Source: Sinorhizobium fredii USDA 205 (GTDB lineage Bacteria; Pseudomonadota; Alphaproteobacteria; Rhizobiales; Rhizobiaceae). Taken from it: a DNA stretch of 44,893 bases. The position numbers and the translations under genes are program-made. Of this stretch, positions 1-9,296 are shown piece by piece; within the stretch, counting starts at the first letter, position 1, and each line of letters starts with the position of its first letter. The stretch lies in contig NZ_AUTC01000158.1 in assembly GCF_001461695.1 (NCBI RefSeq), positions 1-44,893 of the forward strand, written 5' to 3'. Below the pieces are notes generated by a model. That model was given only the letters and a program-made list of their open reading frames with translations. It was not told where the DNA came from and did not search any database.

Positions 1-51
1 CCACTGGAAGCGCGCGGGCACCGTTCTCCTGCTGCCGGCTTCGCCAAGGGC

Positions 52-219
52 TTACGGACACTCGACACATTCCTGGCAGATGCCGTACCCGTCGGGGTCG
101 TCTCCCATTGGGCGCTGACAATACGAGCACCGCATGCTTCCCTTCACAGCGCATCTTTTGGGCTCAGGCGGGATTATCTCGACCGCCTCCTGATCCAATT
201 CCACGGTGTCGGTTTCCAT
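52..219 (-). CDS. 55-aa zinc-ribbon-like small protein
   Basis: Short reading frame starting with ATG at 219 behind a strong ribosome-binding site (GGAGG, then AAAAG). The first 22 residues are acidic. The C-terminal half carries a CSYC pair (residues 31-34), a lone Cys at 48, and CVEC at 51-54, ending C-P-stop. This arrangement of CxxC pairs looks like a small zinc ribbon or rubredoxin-like knuckle, so metal binding is likely, but I recognise no named family. It starts exactly where the phosphoribosyltransferase remnant is cut off and lies in the same direction, so it may be co-transcribed with that remnant and the hydrolase. Function unknown. Confidence 0.6.
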   Translation of the reverse strand: METDTVELDQEAVEIIPPEPKRCAVKGSMRCSYCQRPMGDDPDGYGICQECVECP

Positions 220-234
220 CTTTTTCCTCCGATG

Positions 235-621
235 CGACCGGCAACGTTTACAGGCGCGCGAGCAGCAAGATATCGGTGCCGCCGGCGTTCGATCTCGACG
301 CGTTCTCTTTTGCAGATGTCGCAGATGTCATCGAATTCGGCGCCGGCAATGCCGGCGACGCGGATTGTCTCGCGGTTGCGCACGACGGTCGGCTCGCTGC
401 CGTCGATCACTGCCCCCATCGCGAGTTCCGGCTCCCGGGGTACCCCGATCTTGCGCACTAACTAGCAGAAGGTCGAGGGGGCGCGCCGAGATGGCTTGCG
501 ACCTCGGCCGCGACAGGCACGGCCCACGTGGCAGCGCGAGCACAACGACGTCTTCGCCCCGAAAATGTTCGAGCGCCTTCGCCAACTGTTTTCCAGCCTC
601 AGTACGGTTCGAGAAACGCAC
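235..621 (-). pseudogene. Phosphoribosyltransferase remnant, multiply frameshifted and truncated
   Basis: Family features are scattered over three frames. A GTG at 621 with an upstream GGAG begins an N-terminus of the type FSNRTEAGKQLAKALEHF, followed by LALPRG. The expected VPVAAEVASHLGA then appears in another frame, PLDLLLV in a third, and VRKIGVP followed by ELAMGAV and a RRHRYLAAR-type segment in the frame ending at 174. Homology stops at NVAGR, just before the PRPP-binding loop (VDDGIATGAT-type), which is absent. At least three frameshifts plus a 3' truncation make it non-functional. It starts 4 bp after the hydrolase stop codon; the same two domains are neighbours or fused in other bacteria, for example M. 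tuberculosis Rv0571c (established knowledge). Confidence 0.8.
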
Positions 622-625
622 GCGC

Positions 626-1312
626 CTATCTCCGTTCCTGTTCGACTTCGCGCTGACGGCAGTAGTGACCGAACCACTCCGCTGCGGCGGCGGCCACCGC
701 ATCGAGCGCTCCCGGTTCCGAGAACAGGTGGGAGGCGCCCGGAACAATCTGCAGCTTCTTGGAACCGGCAAGCATCGCCAAGGCTGCCCGGTTCAACCCG
801 AGAATGTCACGATCCGATCCCCCCACGATTAGGAGCGTCGGCATCCTGACCTCTTCGAGCGCCCCCGCGAGGTCCGGGCGACCGCCTCGCGAGACCAGTG
901 CAGACACCTGGTCGCCGAGCTCGGCCGCCGCTTGAAGAGCCGCAGCTGCGCCGGTGCTCGCGCCGAAAAGACCGATTGGCAGCCCTCGAGTCCAATTGGC
1001 AGTCGAGGCCCACTTGCATGCACTAACCGTCCTCTCGGCCAGAAGCGGGATATCGAAAACATTGGCGCGATTTTCAGCTTCCTCTTCACTGAGGAGGTCG
1101 AAAACCACGGTTGCAAACCCCTGCTCCCGCAACGCTTCCGCAACATAAACGTTGCGCGCGCTGTTGCGGCTGGAACCACTGCCATGAGCGAAAACGATGA
1201 CTCCGCGCGGGTTTGGCGGAAGGCGAAGGCGACCCGGCAAGCCGTGCGGCGCGATCTCGATATCGATGACTTCGGATCTGTTGATTGTTGTCTGCGCAGT
1301 GCCGGATGTCAT
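626..1312 (-). CDS. Alpha/beta hydrolase, dienelactone-hydrolase-like
   Basis: 228-aa cytosolic serine hydrolase. The HGSGSS oxyanion segment lies near residue 45, the nucleophile elbow GASTG in the middle, an acid candidate in GGSDRD and the catalytic His in GASHLF near the C-terminus, so the triad looks complete. ATG at 1312 is chosen because a GAGG lies 7-10 bases upstream; a TTG at 1327 has no such site. Proteins of this type are commonly paired with the phosphoribosyltransferase whose remnant follows immediately. The natural substrate is not known. A FixK/FNR-like box at 1389-1402 would place a transcript start about 42 bases upstream of the ATG. Confidence 0.85.
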   Translation of the reverse strand: MTSGTAQTTINRSEVIDIEIAPHGLPGRLRLPPNPRGVIVFAHGSGSSRNSARNVYVAEALREQGFATVVFDLLSEEEAENRANVFDIPLLAERTVSACKWASTANWTRGLPIGLFGASTGAAAALQAAAELGDQVSALVSRGGRPDLAGALEEVRMPTLLIVGGSDRDILGLNRAALAMLAGSKKLQIVPGASHLFSEPGALDAVAAAAAEWFGHYCRQREVEQERR

Positions 1313-1388
1313 GGCTCGCCTCTTCAAGAAGGAAATGCGATGGCTTCACAGAAACAGTTGCAGTGTTGCACAACGTCGCAGAATGACT

Positions 1389-1402
1389 TTGATCCTGCTC
1401 AA
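1389..1402. promoter_or_regulatory. FixK/FNR-like box (CTCAA variant)
   Basis: TTGATCCTGCTCAA, one mismatch from TTGAY-N4-RTCAA. It lies between the divergent hydrolase (start 1312) and ligase operon (start 1577). A -41.5 placement gives a 42-nt leader for the hydrolase or about 140 nt for the operon, so it may serve either. Confidence 0.55.
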
Positions 1403-1576
1403 TCCACGTCGGCAACGGCTGCCAATACGAGGGCAAGGAACGGAGAGAGCCGCACAAGCCCATGTCGGCGCGTCGTAGCGATGCGCTCAGCAAGCCGCGA
1501 CAGACGATCTTTGACCATAATCAATGCTGCCCGCCCGCATTCCGGTCATTCTTGGTTTGAGGAGAAGGAGGCGGTA

Positions 1577-3321
<1,745 letters not shown>

Positions 3322-3325
<4 letters not shown>

Positions 3326-4323
3326 GGAACATAGCTGATGATCGCGTCCACCTGACCCGCGAGCATGCCTTCGAGCTGTTGCGCCAGATGACGCGCATCC
3401 GCCGTTTCGAGGAAAAGTGCGCCGAGCTCTATACGCAGGAGAAAATCCGGGGCTTCTTGCACCTCTACATCGGCGAGGAGGCAAATGCCGTCGGTGTGAT
3501 CTCTACGCTTTCGGAAGACGAGGCCATCGTCGCAACCTATCGGGAGCATGGCCATGCCCTGGTGCGCGGCCTTCCGATGAACGAAGTGATGGCCGAAATG
3601 TTCGGAAAGGCGGCCGGCTCCAGCCGCGGCCGCGGCGGTTCCATGCATATCTTCTCCGCGCGCCACCGCTTTTTCGGCGGCAACGCGATTGTCGCAGGCG
3701 GGCTGCCGCTCGCCGTCGGCCTCGCACTCGCCGACAAGATGGTGGGAATCGAACGGGCGACCTGCTGCTTTTTCGGGGAGGGAGCGGCCGCGGAAGGCGA
3801 ATTCCACGAGTCGCTGAACCTCGCAGCCCTTTGGCACCTACCGGTGCTCTTCGTCTGCGAGAACAATCTCTATGCCATGGGCACGGCCCTTGCCCGGTCG
3901 CAATCCAACCCTTCCATCAGCGAACGCGCCGCCGTCTACGGTATTGAATCGGAAGCGGTCGACGGGATGAATGTCGTGGATGTCGAAGCGGCGGCGCGCC
4001 GCGCCGTTCATGCTGTTCGCCGGGGCGAGGGTCCGCGCTTCATCGAAGCCATGACCTATCGCTTCCGCGCGCACTCGATGTTTGATCCAGATCTCTATCG
4101 CGAGAAGGCGGAGATCGAGGAATGGAAGAAGCGGGATCCAATCATGCTGTTCGCTGACTGGGCCTTGTCCGCCGGTATCCTTCACCAGGACGACCGACAG
4201 GAGATCGAGGCGGGTGTCGCGCAGGAAATCGACGCTGCCGTCGCTTTCGCCGAAGCGGCGGATTGGGAGCCGGTCGAGGACCTTGTGAAAGACGTCATCT
4301 CGCCGCCGGAGACCGTGCCATGA
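3322..4323 (+). CDS. pdhA: Pyruvate dehydrogenase E1 component, alpha subunit
   Basis: 333-aa thiamine-diphosphate subunit of a 2-oxoacid dehydrogenase, decarboxylating pyruvate (or a related oxoacid or acetoin) together with the beta subunit. The substrate-loop region SRGRGGSMH is near 101-109. The ThDP/Mg motif starts FGEGAAAEG at 151 and ends CENN at 179-182, the right spacing for the GDG-N27-NN family motif. The usual GDG Asp is Glu here (GEG, 152-154), a conservative change. Length is normal. The start overlaps the ligase stop and the stop overlaps the beta-subunit start, so translation is coupled. Pyruvate is preferred as substrate from overall similarity, but acetoin dehydrogenase cannot be excluded. 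Confidence 0.9.
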
Positions 4324-5306
4324 CCACACGCCGCATGACCTATCGCGAAGCCGTGCGGGAAGCGCTGCGAGAGTCCCTCACCAGGGACAAGCGCGTCTTT
4401 CTCATGGGCGAGGACGTCAACCGCTATGGCGGCGCCTATGCCTGTTCGCTCGGTCTGCCCGCCGAGTTCGGCGACGAGCGCATTCGCGATGCGCCGCTCT
4501 CGGAATCCGCTTTCGTCGGCGCTGGTATCGGAGCCGCTCTCGGTGGCATGCGCCCGATCGTGGAAATCATGACGATCAATTTCAGCCTGCTGGCGCTCGA
4601 CCAGATCGTCAACAGCGCCGCGACGCTCCGGCATATGTCGGGCGGACAATTCTCGGTGCCGATCGTCATCCGCATGGCGACGGGTGCCGGACGCCAGCTT
4701 GCGGCGCAGCACTCGCATAGCCTGGAGGGCTGGTACGGCCACATTCCCGGCATCCGGGTTCTGGCGCCGGCGACCGTCGCCGACGCGCGCGGCATGCTCT
4801 GGCCCGCCCTGATGAATCCCGATCCCGTGGTCATCATGGAACATGCGACGCTCTACAATGAAGAAGACGAACTCCCGACCGAAGGTGACATGTCCGTCGA
4901 TATCGGCAAGGCGGCGAAGCGACGCGAGGGCGCCGATGCGACCGTGATCGCCCACAGCGCCTGCGTCAAGAAAGCACTGGACGCCGCGGACATGCTCGCC
5001 AGCGAAGGCATTAATTGCGAGGTGATCGACCTTAGAATCCTGCGTCCGCTCGATGATGAGACAATCATCGCCTCGGTCAGGAAGACGCATCGCGCCATCA
5101 TCGTCGACGAAGCCTGGCGCAGCGGCAGTCTTGCGGCGGAGATTTCCAGCCGCATCACAGAGCAGGCCTTCTACGATCTCGATGCCCCGGTGGCGCGGGT
5201 CTGCGGCGCAGAGGTGCCGATCCCCTATCCGAGGCATCTCGAACTCGCGGCGCTTCCTCAGCCGCAGTCGATCGCCGCTGCCGTCAGAAAGGCGATGCGA
5301 CGATGA
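4320..5306 (+). CDS. pdhB: Pyruvate dehydrogenase E1 component, beta subunit
   Basis: 328-aa transketolase-like beta subunit, full length. N-terminal features include MGEDVNRYGGAY, the conserved PLSESAFVGAGIGAA segment, and PIVEIM followed by a DQIVN helix. A GADATVIAHSACV Rossmann-like C-terminal domain ends with the family-typical EVPIPYPRHLE. It forms the E1 heterotetramer with the alpha subunit. ATG at 4320 overlaps the upstream stop by 4 bases, and its own stop overlaps the E2 start. The longer frame from 4263 lies inside the alpha gene and is not the start. Confidence 0.9.
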   Translation: MTTRRMTYREAVREALRESLTRDKRVFLMGEDVNRYGGAYACSLGLPAEFGDERIRDAPLSESAFVGAGIGAALGGMRPIVEIMTINFSLLALDQIVNSAATLRHMSGGQFSVPIVIRMATGAGRQLAAQHSHSLEGWYGHIPGIRVLAPATVADARGMLWPALMNPDPVVIMEHATLYNEEDELPTEGDMSVDIGKAAKRREGADATVIAHSACVKKALDAADMLASEGINCEVIDLRILRPLDDETIIASVRKTHRAIIVDEAWRSGSLAAEISSRITEQAFYDLDAPVARVCGAEVPIPYPRHLELAALPQPQSIAAAVRKAMRR

Positions 5307-6460
5307 TCGAGTTCAAGATGCCGTCGCTTGGCGCCGATATGGAAGCCGCAACACTGGTCGAATGGTTCAAAGCGCCGGGCGATCGCGTCGAACGGGGCGA
5401 CATCATCGCGCTCGTCGAGACGCAGAAGGGCGCGATCGAGATCGAGGTCTTCAATGAGGGCATCATCGGCGAGCAGCGGATTCAGCCGGGACGAAAGGTT
5501 CCTGTCGGCACCGTGCTTGCAACGATCGTTGGCCCCGCGGAAGAGGAAGCATCTATTCCCGCCGTGAAGACGACCAAGCCGGTCGAACCGAGACCACAAG
5601 AGCGACTCACGAGAGCTGAAGAGGCGCCGGCCCCGGCAACACCGCCTTCCTTGCGGATCACGCCCGCCGCACGTCGGCGAGCCGCCGCCCTCGGCATATC
5701 GCCAGAGAGCTTGGCCCCCGGGTCTGACGGCATCATCGGACTTGCACAGGTGCCCACGGGTCCTGAACGAGCGCACCGCCGTGGGGCAGGCCTCGACCTC
5801 GACGAGATGCGCAAGGCGATCGGTGCTGCCATGGTCCGCTCCCACCGCGATATTCCGCATTACTGGGTCATGCACGCGATCGACGCCACCCCGCTCTTCG
5901 AATGGCTCGAGACACAGAACGCCATTCGTCCGATGGAAAGACGGCTCCTTTACATCGCACCGCTGATGAAGGCAGTGGCACTGGCGCTGAAGCAAGTGCC
6001 GGAGCTTAATGGTCATTATAAGGATGGCGTCTTCCGGCCGTCGCCAGCTGTGCATATGGGGCTTGCGACCGCGTTGCGCGGCGGCGGGCTGATCGCACCG
6101 GCGATCCGCGACGCCGATTCAAGAACCGTCGACGAACTGATGGACGTGATCGCCGAGCTTGTGCCTCGGGCTCGGCTCGGCCGGCTGCGCAGCTCCGAGA
6201 TGACCGACGGCACGGTCACCCTGAGCAATCTCGGCGAAGGTAATGCCGACAGTGTCTTTCCGCTCATCTACCCGAACCAGGTGGCGATTGTCGGCTGCGG
6301 GACAGCATGCCCTCGCCCCTGGGTCGTCGGCAATGCCGTAGCCATTCGCCAAGTAATCCAGGTGACGCTCGCCGGCGATCACAGAGTGAGCCACGGTCGG
6401 CATGCGGCTCAGTTCCTCACCCGCCTGTCCGAACTCCTTGCACATCCGGAGGGTCTATGA
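5303..6460 (+). CDS. pdhC: Dihydrolipoamide acyltransferase (E2)
   Basis: 385-aa E2. A single lipoyl domain covers residues 1-75, with the lipoylated Lys at 42 in VETQKGA. An Ala/Pro/Glu linker is followed by a peripheral-subunit-binding domain (about 112-145) and a CoA-acyltransferase domain. The active-site motif is DHRVSHG: the His at 360 is present, but the family Asp four residues later (HxxxDG) is His 364. That is a potentially disabling change if genuine. One lipoyl domain and this size resemble AcoC- and AceF-type enzymes. No E3 (dihydrolipoamide dehydrogenase) is encoded nearby, so the complex must borrow one. The stop overlaps the acyl carrier protein start. Confidence 0.88.
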   Translation: MIEFKMPSLGADMEAATLVEWFKAPGDRVERGDIIALVETQKGAIEIEVFNEGIIGEQRIQPGRKVPVGTVLATIVGPAEEEASIPAVKTTKPVEPRPQERLTRAEEAPAPATPPSLRITPAARRRAAALGISPESLAPGSDGIIGLAQVPTGPERAHRRGAGLDLDEMRKAIGAAMVRSHRDIPHYWVMHAIDATPLFEWLETQNAIRPMERRLLYIAPLMKAVALALKQVPELNGHYKDGVFRPSPAVHMGLATALRGGGLIAPAIRDADSRTVDELMDVIAELVPRARLGRLRSSEMTDGTVTLSNLGEGNADSVFPLIYPNQVAIVGCGTACPRPWVVGNAVAIRQVIQVTLAGDHRVSHGRHAAQFLTRLSELLAHPEGL

Positions 6461-6702
6461 CCGATGCCGAGCTCTCCGACCTCGTGGCGAGGTCCCTCTA
6501 TGCAGTTGCTCCGGATGTCGAAGGCGAGCCCATAGATCCGAACAAGTCGTTTCGTGCGCAATTCGAGATCGACTCGATGGACTTCCTGAACTTCGTCATC
6601 GGTCTGCACAAGGCGACAGGCGTCGAGATCCTCGAACAGGATTATCCGGACCTGCAAACGCTTTCGGGCGCGGTGGCCTTTCTGCGTCAGAGGCTGCCGT
6701 GA
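6457..6702 (+). CDS. Acyl carrier protein
   Basis: 81-aa acyl carrier protein. The phosphopantetheine Ser is residue 40 in EIDSMDF. Four amphipathic helices are predictable, and the C-terminus ends in a short FLRQRLP. It starts within the E2 stop codon (ATGA), so it is translated with the dehydrogenase genes. A dedicated ACP at the end of an acyl-CoA ligase/pyruvate dehydrogenase operon suggests that acetyl or other acyl groups made here are loaded on a carrier (inference). Its 3' end overlaps the convergent gene by 16 bases. Confidence 0.88.
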   Translation: MTDAELSDLVARSLYAVAPDVEGEPIDPNKSFRAQFEIDSMDFLNFVIGLHKATGVEILEQDYPDLQTLSGAVAFLRQRLP

Positions 6703-7193
6703 TCCGGTTCCAGCCTGCACTGGCACGCCAATCGTTTTTGACAAATCCTGGGCGTTCTACGCAGTCGGGTGCCGGTTGTCGCAACGGCATCGAGCAGGCG
6801 CGAGAGCCGCACCTCCCCTTCCGGCCCGTCAACCTCGGCGGCCACGCTGGCGGTCCCTCGCCCGGTACGAACGAACTGATCGTAAAATGACGCCAAGTCA
6901 ATCTCGCGCATGCCTGCCCTGGCCGGCCGAGGCCCGATTTCATCCTCGACGGTTACGGTCAAGACCCAGCCGTCGGAGGCCGGTACCGGAGCGATTTCGA
7001 GCGTGGCAACAGTTGCGATTTCGGTCAGGTCCTCGCGCTCCTCATCTCCAAGGCGCGCGTCGTCAAGAGGGATCGCCCGGTGCTCGGACGTCCGGCTGGC
7101 GGCGATCCGGAACTTGCACGGTGTGGCGTGATCCTCGTCAGTGATCCAGCGGACGATCTGCTCCGGGTCGATATCGACGGCATAGGGCTCCAT
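6687..7193 (-). CDS. Conserved hypothetical protein, possibly with a shifted C-terminus
   Basis: 168-aa acidic soluble protein with no domain I can name. It begins MEPYAVDIDPEQIVRW and has a core ATVATLEIAPV, a LTVTVEDEIGPR strand pair and a FYDQFVRTGRGTASV segment. ATG at 7193 is chosen because GGAGG lies 10 bases upstream. The last ~30 residues are rich in Arg and Cys and unlike the acidic body, which hints at a late frameshift, but I cannot prove that. It is probably last in the minus-strand run starting at 9154. An upstream ATG at 7255 with an excellent ribosome site is in the wrong frame. Confidence 0.6.
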   Translation of the reverse strand: MEPYAVDIDPEQIVRWITDEDHATPCKFRIAASRTSEHRAIPLDDARLGDEEREDLTEIATVATLEIAPVPASDGWVLTVTVEDEIGPRPARAGMREIDLASFYDQFVRTGRGTASVAAEVDGPEGEVRLSRLLDAVATTGTRLRRTPRICQKRLACQCRLEPDHGSL

Positions 7194-7409
7194 CTCCGAT
7201 ATCCTCCAATCAAGCGGGGGTTTTGCGACGGGGTCGTTCCCAACTCCTGTAGCATTTGCCACCTCCCCTATGAGACATCTTCAAAACGGTAGCAGGCCTC
7301 GGGCAAGGCTCAATGATGCGGCTCAAAGCTGAGCAGGTTCCATAAAGTGTCCCACGGTTTTGCGATCAGAACCTGCGGCAAACAAACGAATCCAAGCCGC
7401 CGACAAGCG

Positions 7410-8128
7410 CTACGATCCGACCTCGATCTCGTTGATGACGTCATCGACACTGAATACGAACCAGGCATCCGCCTCGGCGGCGGCGCGGATCGCTTCAGTT
7501 TTCGTCCATCCGGTCAGGCGAACGACGCGGCGGCGAACGCCGACCCGGACCTGCGCAGCATCGACCAGAGGGTCCTTCTCCAGCGCCAGACGCACGGCCT
7601 CTTCGACGAGGATCGGTGCATCCTGTTCCGGCGGCGTGACGGCAATTCCGTTGATGACGTCGCGACTACCCGGGATCCACCATGCCAACACGCCCGCGAG
7701 CCGCTTCGAGGCGAGGCTTGCGAGCGCCCGTTGAGCGTGACGACGCCATCCTGGACCTCGAACGCGATCTCGCCGTCTCTCGTGGCGCCGCGGACCTCCC
7801 TGGCGCCCTTGCCATCCCACTCGGTGATGCGCAGCCCCTCGAAAGCTGGCTCCCGTACCAACACCTTTCGCAGGTGATCGCGAATGCCGTTGTCGCTCAT
7901 CGGGACCGCAGGCCGCACGCGAATCCGGTCGACGAGGCCGTTGAGGTCGGGTATCGCTGCAACGCGCTCGAGCGCTAGCCGCTTCTGCGCCACCGTTTCG
8001 ACCTCTCCCTCAAGGAGTGCCGCCCCATCCGGCTCCATCCGAATGAGGTCGAGCTTGAAAGTGGGACCGAGGCGCGGTTCGCTGCGCAAGGCGGCAAGCG
8101 CACGCCGGACCAGCTCCGAATTCTCCAT
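7410..8128 (-). pseudogene. BON-domain protein, single frameshift
   Basis: ATG at 8128 behind GGGAGGATGCC opens a 204-aa frame with two BON-like segments, which then runs into Arg/Ser-rich nonsense after VVTLNGR near 7725. The true continuation lies in the next frame: LASLASKRLAGVLAWWIPGSRDVINGIAV and a final BON-like VVRLTGW ... VDDVINEIEVGS ending at 7410. Joining the frames gives about 239 aa. The break sits at a GGGCG run, so a 1-base indel or sequencing error explains it. BON domains bind phospholipid or peptidoglycan in periplasmic proteins such as OsmY, but no signal peptide is seen here. It follows the DUF3775-like gene in the same direction. Confidence 0.75.
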
Positions 8129-8187
8129 GGCATCCTCCCGGTTCAGCGCTCGTCCTCGCGCGCCCCAGCTCGTCGGACGTCAAATCC

Positions 8188-8604
8188 TCAGCTTTCGAGA
8201 CGGCATTCATAGAGGGCCTTGACGAGCTGATCATGCAGATCCGGATTTTCCACGATCATTGCGACCAATTCGGCGATGTCGCGCGATTCAGCATCCGACA
8301 GGCCGCGCTCGAAGGTCTTCGCCGAGAGGTTCCCCTGCCCGACGCGCATCAGCGCGTAGAGCTCATAGAGCGCCGCCCCCGGAAGCCGGTTGATCGCAGC
8401 CTTGAGAAAATCGCGTTGCGACGTACCAACGGGAAGGTCCTCCAGGCCGAGGCTCGCCAATGTGTCGTGGTCGCCGCGCGACGGCTTTGGCTCAGCGAAA
8501 TCCTCCTCGGGGACGTTGCCAAGCAGCGCGTCACTCTCTGTGCGAGCGGCTTTGGCCAGCAGGGCGATGAAGCGCACCTGGGAAAGGTTCAAGACCGTCA
8601 ACAT
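8188..8604 (-). CDS. DUF3775-like protein
   Basis: 138-aa protein. It begins with a TVLNLSQVRFIALLAKA segment and ends with a helical region containing LYELYALMRVGQGNL and DIAELVAMIVENPDLHDQLVKAL. The pattern of a conserved leading helix and a YALMxxGxG segment resembles DUF3775, also found intact at 34304, but similarity is weak, so the family call is tentative. ATG at 8604 is preferred because GGTGGA lies about 9 bases upstream; a GTG at 8616 is in frame. It sits 59 bp upstream of the BON gene and downstream of DUF2267, probably one transcript from the box at 9283. Confidence 0.65.
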   Translation of the reverse strand: MLTVLNLSQVRFIALLAKAARTESDALLGNVPEEDFAEPKPSRGDHDTLASLGLEDLPVGTSQRDFLKAAINRLPGAALYELYALMRVGQGNLSAKTFERGLSDAESRDIAELVAMIVENPDLHDQLVKALYECRLES

Positions 8605-8713
8605 TGTTCCGTCCACCTGTAATCAGGAGCGTGGCAGCAGGGTAGCGTGCAGCTGATCGCTCGATTGGTTAGACCGGGACGCGTTCGGCAAGCCGTACGT
8701 ACTTCATCCCGTC

Positions 8714-9154
8714 TTAATCACGTCGCGCGCCTTGCGGCCACAGGCTCCTCAAGGGCACTGGCAGTTGATCGATCACCTTTGCAACCGCGCCGGGGTCGAG
8801 TTCCTTGAAGATCACATCGAAAACGCCCGTCGCGACGGTTTTGGCATCCATCCCGAACTGAGGAGGAAGCTCCCGGGCTATACGCTCGCAAAATTCGTCA
8901 ATGGAGTGCTCGTCCGTCGGCTTTCCCGCCAGTCGCCAGCCTTCGAAATAGAGTCCACGAATGACCATCGGGAACTGCGCGCCGAGATGGACGGCATCCT
9001 CCGGGGCCAGCCTGTCGCGCATCGCGTGAAGCGTAGCCCTGAGCGCGCTGTAAGCGTGTCGCCGTCCTTCGAAATGCAGGCGTTCAGCCACTGCCTTCAG
9101 CCACATATTGCCTTCCTGGATCGTATGATCGAAGCTCGGATGTCCGCTTGCCAT
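8714..9154 (-). CDS. DUF2267 protein
   Basis: 146-aa DUF2267-type helical protein. Recognisable features are the AYSALRATLHAMRDRLAPEDAVHLGAQFP repeat-like core, with LIRGxYFEGW-type residues following, and a second FCERIA ... DVIFKELDPGAVAKVIDQLP unit. The biochemical role of the family is unknown; members often sit beside stress genes. ATG at 9154 follows GGAGGAACTC. The FixK-type box at 9283-9296 gives a predicted 94-nt leader, making this the first gene of the 9154-6687 unit. Confidence 0.85.
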   Translation of the reverse strand: MASGHPSFDHTIQEGNMWLKAVAERLHFEGRRHAYSALRATLHAMRDRLAPEDAVHLGAQFPMVIRGLYFEGWRLAGKPTDEHSIDEFCERIARELPPQFGMDAKTVATGVFDVIFKELDPGAVAKVIDQLPVPLRSLWPQGARRD

Positions 9155-9282
9155 GAGTTCCTCCTTTGCCCCAGGATTGGCGTGCTGTCATCGGGCCGGT
9201 CCAGACAATGGCTCGGATCATATGCCCGCCGCCCTTTTCGGAGCGACAAGGGTCAGGATGCAACGAATGCCGCCGCGCCGCA

Positions 9283-9296
9283 TTGATGTGCGTCAA
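9283..9296. promoter_or_regulatory. FixK/FNR box overlapping the ftsH stop codon
   Basis: TTGATGTGCGTCAA, a strict match. Its right half contains the stop codon of ftsH (minus strand, ending at 9293). A -41.5 placement starts transcription near 9248, 94 bases before the DUF2267 gene. Confidence 0.75.

Noticed and set aside
932..1576. Long upstream extension of the ligase reading frame (215 extra codons)
   Set aside because: It overlaps the hydrolase gene on the other strand, lacks homology, and the strong ribosome site is at 1577.
7313..7326. Possible box ATGATGCGGCTCAA upstream of the BON and unknown-protein unit
   Set aside because: Two mismatches, and no gene start at suitable distance.
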